Of a DNA stretch of 10,797 nt, positions 1 to 6,607 are shown in pieces; position 1 is the stretch's first letter; every line of letters begins with the position of its first letter. The DNA is from Candidatus Methanoperedentaceae archaeon (lineage in GTDB: Archaea; Halobacteriota; Methanosarcinia; Methanosarcinales; Methanoperedenaceae). Both the position numbers and the translations under genes were made by a program. Under the pieces are notes generated by a model that saw only the letters and a program-made list of their open reading frames with translations, had not been told where the DNA came from and did not search any database. Where the stretch lies: positions 1-10,797 of the forward strand of contig JACUTP010000053.1 of assembly GCA_014859785.1 (NCBI GenBank), given 5' to 3'.

Positions 1-56
1 ATCGCTCATAATTCAGATTTTCAAATATATTTTATTATTAGCCGTTTTCAGTATAG

Positions 57-584
57 TTAGTTGCCAGCACCGGACAATGCCGAAATAAGAGCAGGCATCG
101 CCCCGATTGCCGTGCAGGTCTCAAGTGAAACGCCCTTTGAAGTAATATCAAGATGGTACTGCGCCTTATCGAACAAATCCCGCGGAAGTCCTCTTGGCCC
201 GAGTCCGATTAGGAAAAGGAAGGATTCCCTCTTTTTTATTAGCTCTGCAATTTCCCGAATCTCGATTTGTTTTTCCCTTCCAGGATGTGACGTTGTAACC
301 ACTGCCGAGCCAAACTGGGGCTGGAACCCTTTTTTCGGGAGGTCGAATAGGAAAAAACACCCGTCTTCGTAAAGCTCTTCAAGGTATTTACCCGACCCGC
401 CAATCGTGGTTTTATCCTTCACATAATCAACAAGTTCATCCGCTTTCATCTTAAACGGGTAATCAAACAATGCAATATTGAACCCGAAAGCATAAGCAAC
501 AGGTGCCGCCCGGGCAATACTCCTGTAGTGTGCCTCGTGGATTTTGATTTTATCATATGTGTTCACAATCCCAAGTGTCAGCAT
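57..584 (-). CDS. DUF531 family protein, probable SPOUT-like RNA methyltransferase fold
   Basis: The 175-residue protein matches what I know of the archaeal DUF531 family in length and in landmarks: an N-terminal LGIVNTYDK segment (residues 4-12), a glycine-rich GLGPRGLP loop (127-134) and a C-terminal KGVSLETCTAIGA segment (150-162). The GLGPRGLP loop followed by a hydrophobic strand and a serine-leucine-rich helix start resembles the knotted cofactor-binding region of SPOUT RNA methyltransferases. That is a fold inference; the substrate is unknown. The ATG at 584 has only a weak GGGG ribosome-binding stretch (592-595). It lies 38 bp downstream of speA on the same strand, so co-transcription is likely. 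Family assignment is fairly sure, enzymatic role is not. Confidence 0.75.
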   Translation of the reverse strand: MLTLGIVNTYDKIKIHEAHYRSIARAAPVAYAFGFNIALFDYPFKMKADELVDYVKDKTTIGGSGKYLEELYEDGCFFLFDLPKKGFQPQFGSAVVTTSHPGREKQIEIREIAELIKKRESFLFLIGLGPRGLPRDLFDKAQYHLDITSKGVSLETCTAIGAMPALISALSGAGN

Positions 585-622
585 ACCTTAACCCCGGAAT
601 AATAATAAACTGTGAAAATCCA

Positions 623-2518
623 TCATCCAGATTTATAATCCAGGTATGTGTACTCATTCATGACATTAGAATAATTTTTAAGCATCTCATCTGCTTCGGC
701 TTCGGAAATCCTTTTCTGTTTCAGCGCCTGTGCCACATCTGATTTAAAAGTGCTTGTGAGGGAATTAATATTATACCTGACAGAACCGAGTACATCGCAG
801 TTCCGGTCACCGATTATGGTTTTCTTGATGTGCCACTTTCCGCTATCATCAATGATAATATGAGCCTCGTTTACCGTCCCGAAAAGATTATGGTAATCAC
901 CTATGGTATCCTGATATGCCCCAATAAGCAGGGCTGCAAGGTAATACGACCCGTTATCCAGTGCATGGAGTTCAAGGATTTCCTTTACATCTTTTAAGTC
1001 AACGAATTTATCTATTTCACCGTCAGAATCGCATGTTATGTCCACAAGGGTTCCGTATTCGGTTGGTTTCCTGTCAACTCCGTAAACAGGGACAATCGGG
1101 AACAACTGGTCAATTGCCCAGAAATCAGGCATGGACTGGAAAATAGAGAAATTGCAGATATATTTCTTTGATAAAAGTTTGTTCAAATCCTCAAACTCAT
1201 CAGATTTATTCTCGGTTTCACGTGCAAATGAGGCAGCTTTAGCACATATCTGCAAGAAAAGGACTTCACCTTTTGATTTATCTCCAAGTTCAATTTCACC
1301 CAGGTTGAAAAGGGAAATCAATTCATCACGGTGCTGTATTGCATCATGGAAATACTCCACATAGTTCTTGATATTTATTTCCTTTAAAGTGTCGTACAGT
1401 TCTTTTATTGTATGGGGCTCGTTCCCCTCAATTTCGACAATCCTGTTATAATACCCGTTCTTGCTTCCTTTTACATCGATGGCTAAAATTGAATGGTACG
1501 CACTGATGGCACGCCCGCTTTCCGATATGATTATGGGGTGTGGAACGTTTTCTTCATCGCATACATCTTTAAGGGAATACACCACATTATTCGCATACTC
1601 CTGGATTGAATAATTGGCGCTTGCTTCAGATGATGTTTTGCTCCCGTCGTAATCCACACCAAGCCCGCCGCCGATATTGAAATACTTGATATTTATCCGC
1701 ATCCCCTTGATTTTTGCATAAACCCGGGCTGCTTCCTTAACCGCCCTCTGGATTCTCCGGACTTCTGTAATCTGGGAGCCGATATGGAAATGAAGCATCT
1801 TTAGCTGTTCGAGCATATCATATTCTTTGATGATTCTAATACTGTCAAGCATTTCAGTTGTTGTGAGACCGAACTTTGATGTTTCTCCCCCCGATTCAGC
1901 CCATTTCCCGCTTCCCCTTGAGTAAAGTTTTGCCCTGATACCGATAACCGGCATGATATTAAGTTTCTGTGAAAGCTTAAGAAGCCTTTCTGTCCCGTCA
2001 AACTCGTCTATAACAATAACTACATTTTTACCTATTCTTGTTGCGTACAGTGCGAGTTTCAGGTATTCCTCGTCTTTGAACCCGTTGCAGATCAGAACCG
2101 CATCTTCGCTTAATTCGAATGATAATGCAGCCAGAAGTTCTGCTTTTGTCCCGACTTCCAGTCCTGTGTTGAATTTCTTACTGGATTTTACAATTTCCTC
2201 AAGTACCTCTTTGCGCTGGTTTACCTTGATAGGAAATACTGCCTGGTAGCTGTTATTGTAATCATACTCCGAAATGGCACTGGAAAATGCACCATTTATT
2301 TCTTTTATCTGCCCTTCAAGTATCTGGGGGAACCTGAATAATATAGGGAATTTTACATTTTTCCCCTCAAAATATTCGACGACTTTTTTTAAGTCGATAT
2401 AATTTGAATGGCTCTTTGTCGGTGTCACTATCAAATTGCCTTTCCGGTTATAAGAAAAATATCCACTACCCCAGCGTTCAATCCCGTACAGGTCTATAGC
2501 GTCTTCAATTTTCCACAT
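623..2518 (-). CDS. speA: Biosynthetic arginine decarboxylase (PLP-dependent, SpeA family)
   Basis: Decarboxylates L-arginine to agmatine, the entry to putrescine through agmatinase. In archaea agmatine is also the donor for agmatidine at C34 of tRNA-Ile2 (TiaS). At 631 residues it has the usual SpeA length and layout. The N-terminal barrel carries FPIKVNQR (95-102), whose Lys98 should bind PLP, then HIGSQ (245-249), the phosphate-binding GGGLGVDY (283-290) and SESGRA (332-337). The C-terminal beta domain carries CDSDG (496-500), the catalytic Cys/Asp motif of fold-III decarboxylases. All key residues appear intact, so it should be active. Upstream of the ATG at 2518 there is no Shine-Dalgarno but a TATA-like element about 28 nt away, suggesting a leaderless mRNA. 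Archaea more often use a pyruvoyl arginine decarboxylase, so this gene may have been acquired from bacteria (inference). Confidence 0.95.
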   Translation of the reverse strand: MWKIEDAIDLYGIERWGSGYFSYNRKGNLIVTPTKSHSNYIDLKKVVEYFEGKNVKFPILFRFPQILEGQIKEINGAFSSAISEYDYNNSYQAVFPIKVNQRKEVLEEIVKSSKKFNTGLEVGTKAELLAALSFELSEDAVLICNGFKDEEYLKLALYATRIGKNVVIVIDEFDGTERLLKLSQKLNIMPVIGIRAKLYSRGSGKWAESGGETSKFGLTTTEMLDSIRIIKEYDMLEQLKMLHFHIGSQITEVRRIQRAVKEAARVYAKIKGMRINIKYFNIGGGLGVDYDGSKTSSEASANYSIQEYANNVVYSLKDVCDEENVPHPIIISESGRAISAYHSILAIDVKGSKNGYYNRIVEIEGNEPHTIKELYDTLKEINIKNYVEYFHDAIQHRDELISLFNLGEIELGDKSKGEVLFLQICAKAASFARETENKSDEFEDLNKLLSKKYICNFSIFQSMPDFWAIDQLFPIVPVYGVDRKPTEYGTLVDITCDSDGEIDKFVDLKDVKEILELHALDNGSYYLAALLIGAYQDTIGDYHNLFGTVNEAHIIIDDSGKWHIKKTIIGDRNCDVLGSVRYNINSLTSTFKSDVAQALKQKRISEAEADEMLKNYSNVMNEYTYLDYKSG

Positions 2519-2540
2519 TTAAGTAAAGTATTATGTCCGT

Positions 2541-2550
2541 ATGATTTAAG
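2541..2550 (-). promoter_or_regulatory. Candidate TATA box for speA (leaderless start)
   Basis: On the minus strand this reads CTTAAATCAT, centred about 28 nt upstream of the speA ATG. That spacing would place the transcription start at or next to the start codon, which agrees with the lack of any purine-rich ribosome-binding site. The match to an archaeal TATA consensus is moderate. Confidence 0.4.
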
Positions 2551-2640
2551 ATTCAATCAGAGTGTACGGGATTCGAATTAAAGCTTTCTATGAGTGGCTA
2601 TTTATCGGGTTACACCATCAGGTCAGGAAGCAATAGCAGA

Positions 2641-2652
2641 TTTATAATATAA
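2641..2652 (+). promoter_or_regulatory. Candidate TATA box for the ACT/UPF0210 operon
   Basis: TTTATAATATAA is a good archaeal TATA element. It predicts a start near 2672 and a leader of roughly 40 nt that includes the GGAG ribosome-binding site at 2702-2705. The A-rich element at 2662-2673 is an alternative that would give a shorter leader. Confidence 0.5.
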
Positions 2653-2710
2653 GTTTGAATTGGTATAAAAAAGGGCAGGTCAATATCGAATAGTAACAGA
2701 TGGAGTTTAT

Positions 2711-2989
2711 ATGACAAAGGAATTAGTCTTCATAACAGTCCTCGGGAAAGACCAGAAAGGAATAATTGCAAGGGTTTCAGGGGCGCTTTTCAAGCACAGT
2801 ATCAATATAGAGGATGTGAACCAGAAAATATGGGATGGTTATTTTGTCATGACAATGCTTGTGGACATATCGGGTTCAACAAAAACAATCGGCGAACTGA
2901 AAAAAGAGTTATCCGTTATTGAAAACGAAATGAGCCTGAAAATACAGGTCCAGCAGGAAAACATTTTCAAGTCTATGCACAGGGTGTAG
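2711..2989 (+). CDS. ACT-domain protein, UPF0237 family
   Basis: A 92-residue single ACT domain. It has the ACT opening VFITVLGKDQKGIIARVSGAL (split as residues 6-15 and 16-26) with the conserved turn GKDQKGIIA (12-20) that often binds an amino acid, followed by NIEDVNQ (32-38) and the strand YFVMTMLVDIS (44-54). It matches the UPF0237 family, stand-alone ACT proteins resembling the glycine cleavage repressor GcvR domain. The start is set by GGAG at 2702-2705 with a 5-nt spacer. It is 11 bp upstream of a UPF0210 gene. The same pairing is known elsewhere (Streptococcus pneumoniae SP0238/SP0239), so it is likely the amino-acid-sensing partner of that protein. The ligand is unknown, and a role as regulatory subunit is inference. 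Confidence 0.88.
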   Translation: MTKELVFITVLGKDQKGIIARVSGALFKHSINIEDVNQKIWDGYFVMTMLVDISGSTKTIGELKKELSVIENEMSLKIQVQQENIFKSMHRV

Positions 2990-3000
2990 CGGGGAAGGTC

Positions 3001-4356
3001 ATGGAAATTTCAATTGAGGAGGTCATGGAAACCGTCAACATGACCCTTTACCAGAATTTTGACATCAGGACGGTGACCCTTGGTATAAACCTGAAAGATT
3101 GCATTAATTCAGACCTTGATACGTTCAAATCAAATATTTATGAACGGATAACAGATTACGGCAGGCGCCTGATTGGTGAAGCAAATATACTTGAGGAAAA
3201 ATACGGTATCCCGATTATAAACAAGAGGATATCCGTAACTCCTGTTGCCCTGCTTGTGGAACCAATGGGCAATGATGCGCCGCTGGAAGTCGCAAAGACA
3301 CTTGATAAAGCAGCACTGAATGCAGGTATTGATTTTATCGGAGGCTGCGGTGCGCTTGTCCAGAAGGGCATGACGCGCGGGGATGCGCGGGTAATTGATT
3401 CGCTGCCTGATGTGCTTTCCAGTACAGAAAGGGTATGCGGGTTCCTGAATGTGGCATCCACGGTTTCTGGCATGAACATGGACGCAGTGGTAAAGATAGG
3501 ACAAATCCTGAAACAGGTGTCAGAACGTACGGAAAACGGGATTGGCTGTGCAAAGTTCGTGGTATTTTCCAATGCCCCCGAGGATAACCCTTTCATGGCA
3601 GGCTCATTCCATGGCATTGGCGAGCCTGATTTCTCGCTTAATATCGGGATTAGCGGACCTGGTGTTGTAAAGAACGTTGTGGAAAAGAACAGGGACTGTG
3701 ACCTGACTGGGCTTTCAGAGGCAATAAAAAAGACGGCTTTTAAGATAACAAGAGCAGGCGAGCTTATTGGCAGGGAACTTGCCAGGAATATGGATGTCCC
3801 GTTCGGGATAGTGGATATTTCCCTTGCATCCACCACGAAAGTCGGGGACTCGGTTGCAGAAATCGTGGAACTCATGGGTGTCGGGAAAATGGGCGCGCCA
3901 GGCAGTACCGCCGCCCTTGCGTTACTTGTGGATGCCGTTAAAAAAGGCGGTGCAATGGCATCAGGGAACGTTGGCGGATTAAGCGGCACGTTTATTCCTG
4001 TAAGCGAGGATTCCTGCATGAACGATGCAGTAAAATCAGGCTCACTCACGCTTGAAAAACTGGAAGCCTTAACAGCAGTATGCTCTGTCGGGCTTGATAT
4101 GATTGCAATTCCCGGGGATACACCTGCCGAGACCATTTCTGCAATAATAGCAGATGAGCTATCAATCGGTGTGGTAAACGGGAAAACAACAGGTGTAAGG
4201 CTCATACCTGTCCCTGGCAAAAAAGCAGGGGATTACGTGAATTTCGGGGGATTGCTTGGCGAGAGCTATGTGATGCGTGTTAACAGGTCAGGCTCAGGCA
4301 ATTTCATCAGGCGCGGCGGCAGGATGCCAGCGCCGATAACAAGTATGAGGAATTAG
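3001..4356 (+). CDS. UPF0210 / DUF711 (PFL-like) family protein
   Basis: The 451-residue protein is full length for UPF0210, with NFDIRTVTLGI (19-29), IGGCGALVQKG (113-123), NAPEDNPFMAGSFHG (191-205), NIGISGPGVV (214-223) and the C-terminal signature RRGGRMPAPI (437-446). The family is structurally related to the pyruvate formate-lyase barrel, but its reaction is not established. I see no typical glycyl-radical motif and no radical-SAM activase nearby. It follows the ACT gene by 11 bp with the site GGGAAGG. A second in-frame ATG at 3025 has a stronger GAGGAGG site. I chose 3001 because family members as I recall them begin about 22-24 residues before the DIRT motif. Family call is certain; function unknown. 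Confidence 0.93.
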   Translation: MEISIEEVMETVNMTLYQNFDIRTVTLGINLKDCINSDLDTFKSNIYERITDYGRRLIGEANILEEKYGIPIINKRISVTPVALLVEPMGNDAPLEVAKTLDKAALNAGIDFIGGCGALVQKGMTRGDARVIDSLPDVLSSTERVCGFLNVASTVSGMNMDAVVKIGQILKQVSERTENGIGCAKFVVFSNAPEDNPFMAGSFHGIGEPDFSLNIGISGPGVVKNVVEKNRDCDLTGLSEAIKKTAFKITRAGELIGRELARNMDVPFGIVDISLASTTKVGDSVAEIVELMGVGKMGAPGSTAALALLVDAVKKGGAMASGNVGGLSGTFIPVSEDSCMNDAVKSGSLTLEKLEALTAVCSVGLDMIAIPGDTPAETISAIIADELSIGVVNGKTTGVRLIPVPGKKAGDYVNFGGLLGESYVMRVNRSGSGNFIRRGGRMPAPITSMRN

Positions 4357-4370
4357 CTCCAGCCCATTAA

Positions 4371-4379
4371 TATTATAAA
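4371..4379 (+). promoter_or_regulatory. Candidate TATA box for the potassium channel operon
   Basis: TATTATAAA is centred about 30 nt before the channel ATG at 4405, predicting a start within a few bases of the codon. There is no Shine-Dalgarno sequence before the ATG (ATTCAAAAG), so the transcript is probably leaderless or nearly so. The preceding gene ends at 4356. Confidence 0.45.
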
Positions 4380-4404
4380 CAAGCTATACAATATTATTCA
4401 AAAG

Positions 4405-5412
4405 ATGTTCAAGCTGAAAATAAACAAATCCATATTTGCCTATGTTTCTATTTTCACGTTTTTCGTATTAATATACAGTATTTTATTCCAGCACCTGATG
4501 TATACATACGAGAACAAGGACTTCAGTTTTGTAACTTCTGTATACTGGGTAATTGTCAGTATGACAACTGTGGGTTATGGCGATATTTATTTCACAACCC
4601 CAATCGGGCAGTTATTCAGTGCACTGGTTGCCCTTTCAGGCGTGATGATGATTTTTGCCCTCCTGTTCCCGCTGGTTGTCACCCCATGGCTTGAGAGACG
4701 CATCCTGAAAGAGCTTCCAACCCGTGCACCACTTGACCTTAAAGAGCATATCATAATATGCGGGTACAACCAGCTTGTTGAAACCCTGATTTCAGAGCTT
4801 GATGATGAAAAAATCCCTTTCCTTATAGTTGATGATGATGAAAAATCCTTGCGGAAATTAAAATCACGGAAAATACTCTGTGTTTTCGGGGATGCAACTG
4901 ATAAAAATACACTGCTTGATTCAAATATACATTCTGCAAGAATGCTGATTGCAAACAAAAGTGATGAGATGAATGCGAGTATAGTCCTGACTGCCAGGGA
5001 GATAAGTTCTATAGAGATTATCTCAATTGTTGAAAATACGGCAAAATCAAAATACCTGAGGTATGCAGGTTCAGACCGTGTAATTTCCCCAAAGACGTTA
5101 TTCGGGACATATCTTGGAAGAAAAGCCGTAGACCCGTTAACAGACCATCTTGCAGGAGCTACCGGGATTTTTGAGAATATCAGTATAGTGGAACTTCCAA
5201 TTTATCCCCGCAGTGTACTTATCGGGAAAAAACTTGTAGAGGCAAATATAAGGCGCAGGACAGGTGCAAATATTGTCGGGCTGTGGACCGGCGGGACACT
5301 GTCACTGAATCCGCACCCATCGGATTCTATAAAGGAAAATTCCGTACTGCTTGCTGTTGGAACAGAAAACCAGCTTGAGGCACTGAAGGAATTAACAAGG
5401 GGTGTTTTATGA
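4405..5412 (+). CDS. MthK-like two-TM potassium channel with cytoplasmic RCK domain
   Basis: A membrane K+ channel of 335 residues. TM1 spans about 9-30; the pore loop has the filter TVGYGD (55-60); TM2 spans about 68-92. A RCK domain follows: TrkA-N from about 115 (HIIICGYNQL) with acidic VDDDE after strand 2, then TrkA-C from about 255 to the end. The nucleotide-binding loop is degenerate (CGYNQL instead of GxGxxG), as in MthK. In my from-memory alignment two of the three MthK Ca2+-site acids are replaced, so its ligand may differ. Between TM2 and the RCK core (codons 83-119) there is no in-frame ATG, GTG or TTG, so MthK-style internal initiation of a free RCK domain looks unavailable. The next gene, overlapping by ATGA, encodes a soluble RCK protein that could fill this role. 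Confidence 0.93.
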   Translation: MFKLKINKSIFAYVSIFTFFVLIYSILFQHLMYTYENKDFSFVTSVYWVIVSMTTVGYGDIYFTTPIGQLFSALVALSGVMMIFALLFPLVVTPWLERRILKELPTRAPLDLKEHIIICGYNQLVETLISELDDEKIPFLIVDDDEKSLRKLKSRKILCVFGDATDKNTLLDSNIHSARMLIANKSDEMNASIVLTAREISSIEIISIVENTAKSKYLRYAGSDRVISPKTLFGTYLGRKAVDPLTDHLAGATGIFENISIVELPIYPRSVLIGKKLVEANIRRRTGANIVGLWTGGTLSLNPHPSDSIKENSVLLAVGTENQLEALKELTRGVL

Positions 5413-6062
5413 GAAAACATATTATCCTTGTGGGATTCGGCGATGTTGGCAGTAGAATCGCCAAAGTGCTGAAGGATGCGGGTGCAATTTTTGTTGTTGT
5501 TGACAGGAATGAAGCAAAATTAAAGGATAAGGATTTCGAGTATGTTGCAGGTGATGCCACGGACGAGAATGTTTTAAAACAGGCAGGTCTTGAAAAAGCC
5601 TCCTCTGTAATTATTGTCATGAATGACGATAATGACATTATTTTCACGACACTTATTGCAAGGAATATTAATCCCCACAGTGTCATTATTGCAAGGGCTA
5701 ACGCTTTACAGTCCATTGACAAGATATACAGGGCAGGAGCAGATTATGTGGCTTCCCTTTCCATACTTGCAGGGCAGATGCTTGCTAAAATCATCCTCGG
5801 GAATGAGGATGAGACCATAATGATGTTCCAGGGGCTGGAAATAGAACGGTATCCTGTTACTCCGGGTTCCCGGCTTTCAGGAAAAACTATTGCAGAATCG
5901 CAACTACGTTCACGTATGGGATGCACAGTAATCGGTATTGAAGAGAATGGTAAAACTACAACTTACATTAACCCTGAGATGGTTATGAAGGAAGGGATGA
6001 CACTGGCTGTTATTGGAAACCGGGAGCAGATTTCCAGATTCCAGCAGGAGTATAAAACTTGA
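5409..6062 (+). CDS. Soluble TrkA/RCK-type potassium regulatory protein
   Basis: At 217 residues this is a complete soluble RCK unit: TrkA-N (about 1-125) plus TrkA-C (about 135-215), without a membrane segment. The Rossmann motif GFGDVG (9-14) is intact and Asp32 ends strand 2 (VVDRN), so it should bind NAD(H) or another adenine nucleotide. GDATDENVL (48-56) is typical of the family. Its ATG overlaps the channel stop (ATGA) and has a good site GGGGTG (5399-5404) within the channel's last codons, so translation is coupled. TrkA/KtrA proteins normally gate Trk/Ktr transporters, but no TrkH/KtrB gene is here. The immediate partner is the channel upstream, which suggests a mixed gating ring (inference). 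Confidence 0.92.
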   Translation: MRKHIILVGFGDVGSRIAKVLKDAGAIFVVVDRNEAKLKDKDFEYVAGDATDENVLKQAGLEKASSVIIVMNDDNDIIFTTLIARNINPHSVIIARANALQSIDKIYRAGADYVASLSILAGQMLAKIILGNEDETIMMFQGLEIERYPVTPGSRLSGKTIAESQLRSRMGCTVIGIEENGKTTTYINPEMVMKEGMTLAVIGNREQISRFQQEYKT

Positions 6063-6098
6063 TTAATAATCCAGGTTCCTGGAATAGTCTCCAAAAGC

Positions 6099-6106
6099 TT
6101 TATCAA
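6099..6106 (+). promoter_or_regulatory. Candidate TATA box for the L39e-L31e-aIF6 operon
   Basis: TTTATCAA lies about 56 nt before the rpl39e ATG, predicting a start near 6129 and a leader of about 30 nt. That leader would contain GGTGAT (6149-6154), complementary to the 16S rRNA 3' end, 4 nt before the ATG. The 96-bp gap after the RCK gene thus carries the operon promoter. It also holds two short inverted repeats: TCCAGGTTCCTGGA (6070-6083) and ACACTAAGTGT (6116-6126), the latter at the predicted start site. Confidence 0.45.
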
Positions 6107-6158
6107 TAAACCAATACACTAAGTGTTACTCTACTTGATATTTATTCGGTGATCATTG

Positions 6159-6311
6159 ATGTCCCAGAAAACAAAAGGCAGGAAGATAAGTTTAGCAAAA
6201 GCGCATAACCAGAACCAGCGCGTCCCATCATGGGTAATTGTAAAAACAAACAGGAATGTAATGACCCATCCCAGGAGAAGACACTGGAGAAGGAATACAA
6301 TAAGAGATTAA
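6159..6311 (+). CDS. rpl39e: 50S ribosomal protein L39e
   Basis: A very short gene of 50 residues, the family's usual size. It begins MSQKTKGRKISLAKAHNQNQ and continues with the family hallmark VPSWVIVKTNR (22-32) and the basic tail RRRHWRRN (39-46). L39e is a small unfolded basic protein lining the peptide exit tunnel of archaeal and eukaryotic large subunits. The start is set by GGTGAT at 6149-6154. It is the first gene of the conserved archaeal group L39e-L31e-aIF6, with rpl31e only 9 bp downstream. Confidence 0.97.
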   Translation: MSQKTKGRKISLAKAHNQNQRVPSWVIVKTNRNVMTHPRRRHWRRNTIRD

Positions 6312-6320
6312 GGTGGAATC

Positions 6321-6584
6321 ATGGCAGATATTGAACGAATTTACACTATACCCCTAACGGATGCAAAGAAAGCACCCCGCTGGAAAAGGGCAGGCAGTGC
6401 CGCTAAAAAGACAAAAGAATTTCTTGCAAAGCATTTTAAAACGGACATTGGGGATATAAGGATTGATAGCAGTATCAATGAGAAACTCTGGGAAAGGGGT
6501 TCCCAGAAACCACCGGCGAAAGTACGTGTCCGTGCGGTTAAGTTCGAGACTGGCGGCGTGGAAGCCGAACTTGCCCAGGATTAA
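6321..6584 (+). CDS. rpl31e: 50S ribosomal protein L31e
   Basis: An 87-residue L31e of normal length, beginning with the family pattern ERIYTIPLTDAKKAPRWKRA (5-24). That is followed by the basic helix AAKKTKEFLAKHFK, the INEKLWERG segment (53-61) and KVRVRAVKFETGGVEAEL (67-84). It sits at the rim of the exit tunnel on the large subunit. A clear AAGGTGG ribosome-binding site (6310-6316) lies 4 nt upstream, overlapping the end of rpl39e. Seven T residues (6585-6591) follow its stop codon before aIF6. Confidence 0.97.
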   Translation: MADIERIYTIPLTDAKKAPRWKRAGSAAKKTKEFLAKHFKTDIGDIRIDSSINEKLWERGSQKPPAKVRVRAVKFETGGVEAELAQD

Positions 6585-6607
6585 TTTTTTTGGGAGACGG
6601 GACAGGG

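Larger units (their letters stand above)
2519..2710. promoter_or_regulatory. Divergent intergenic region between speA and the ACT-domain gene
   Basis: This 192-bp gap holds outward promoters for both flanking operons. Facing right, a strong A/T element (TTTATAATATAA, 2641-2652) and a second one (GGTATAAAAAAG, 2662-2673) precede the ACT gene. Facing left is the speA TATA-like element. In the middle are two perfect 8-bp palindromes one base apart, ATTCGAAT (2571-2578) and AAAGCTTT (2580-2587), a possible regulator site. No RNA gene is recognisable. Confidence 0.5.

Noticed and set aside
1..56. The A/T-rich stretch left of the DUF531 gene as a terminator or gene
   Set aside because: It is too short to judge at the window edge. 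It shows A/T runs but no stem-loop or coding signal.
2565..2590. A tRNA T-arm-like sequence (GGGATTCGAATT) in the speA/ACT gap
   Set aside because: The flanking bases on either strand do not form the 5-bp T stem, and no acceptor or anticodon arm is found around it. It is best explained as a chance palindrome.
3156..4220. A long open frame antisense to the UPF0210 gene (354 codons)
   Set aside because: It is a mirror of a well-conserved gene on the other strand, with low-complexity Ser/Pro/Thr-rich translation and no recognisable domain.
6070..6083. TCCAGGTTCCTGGA as a terminator hairpin after the soluble RCK gene
   Set aside because: The two-base loop is too tight and no T-run follows. It may be a binding site or chance, so it is only mentioned with the promoter region.
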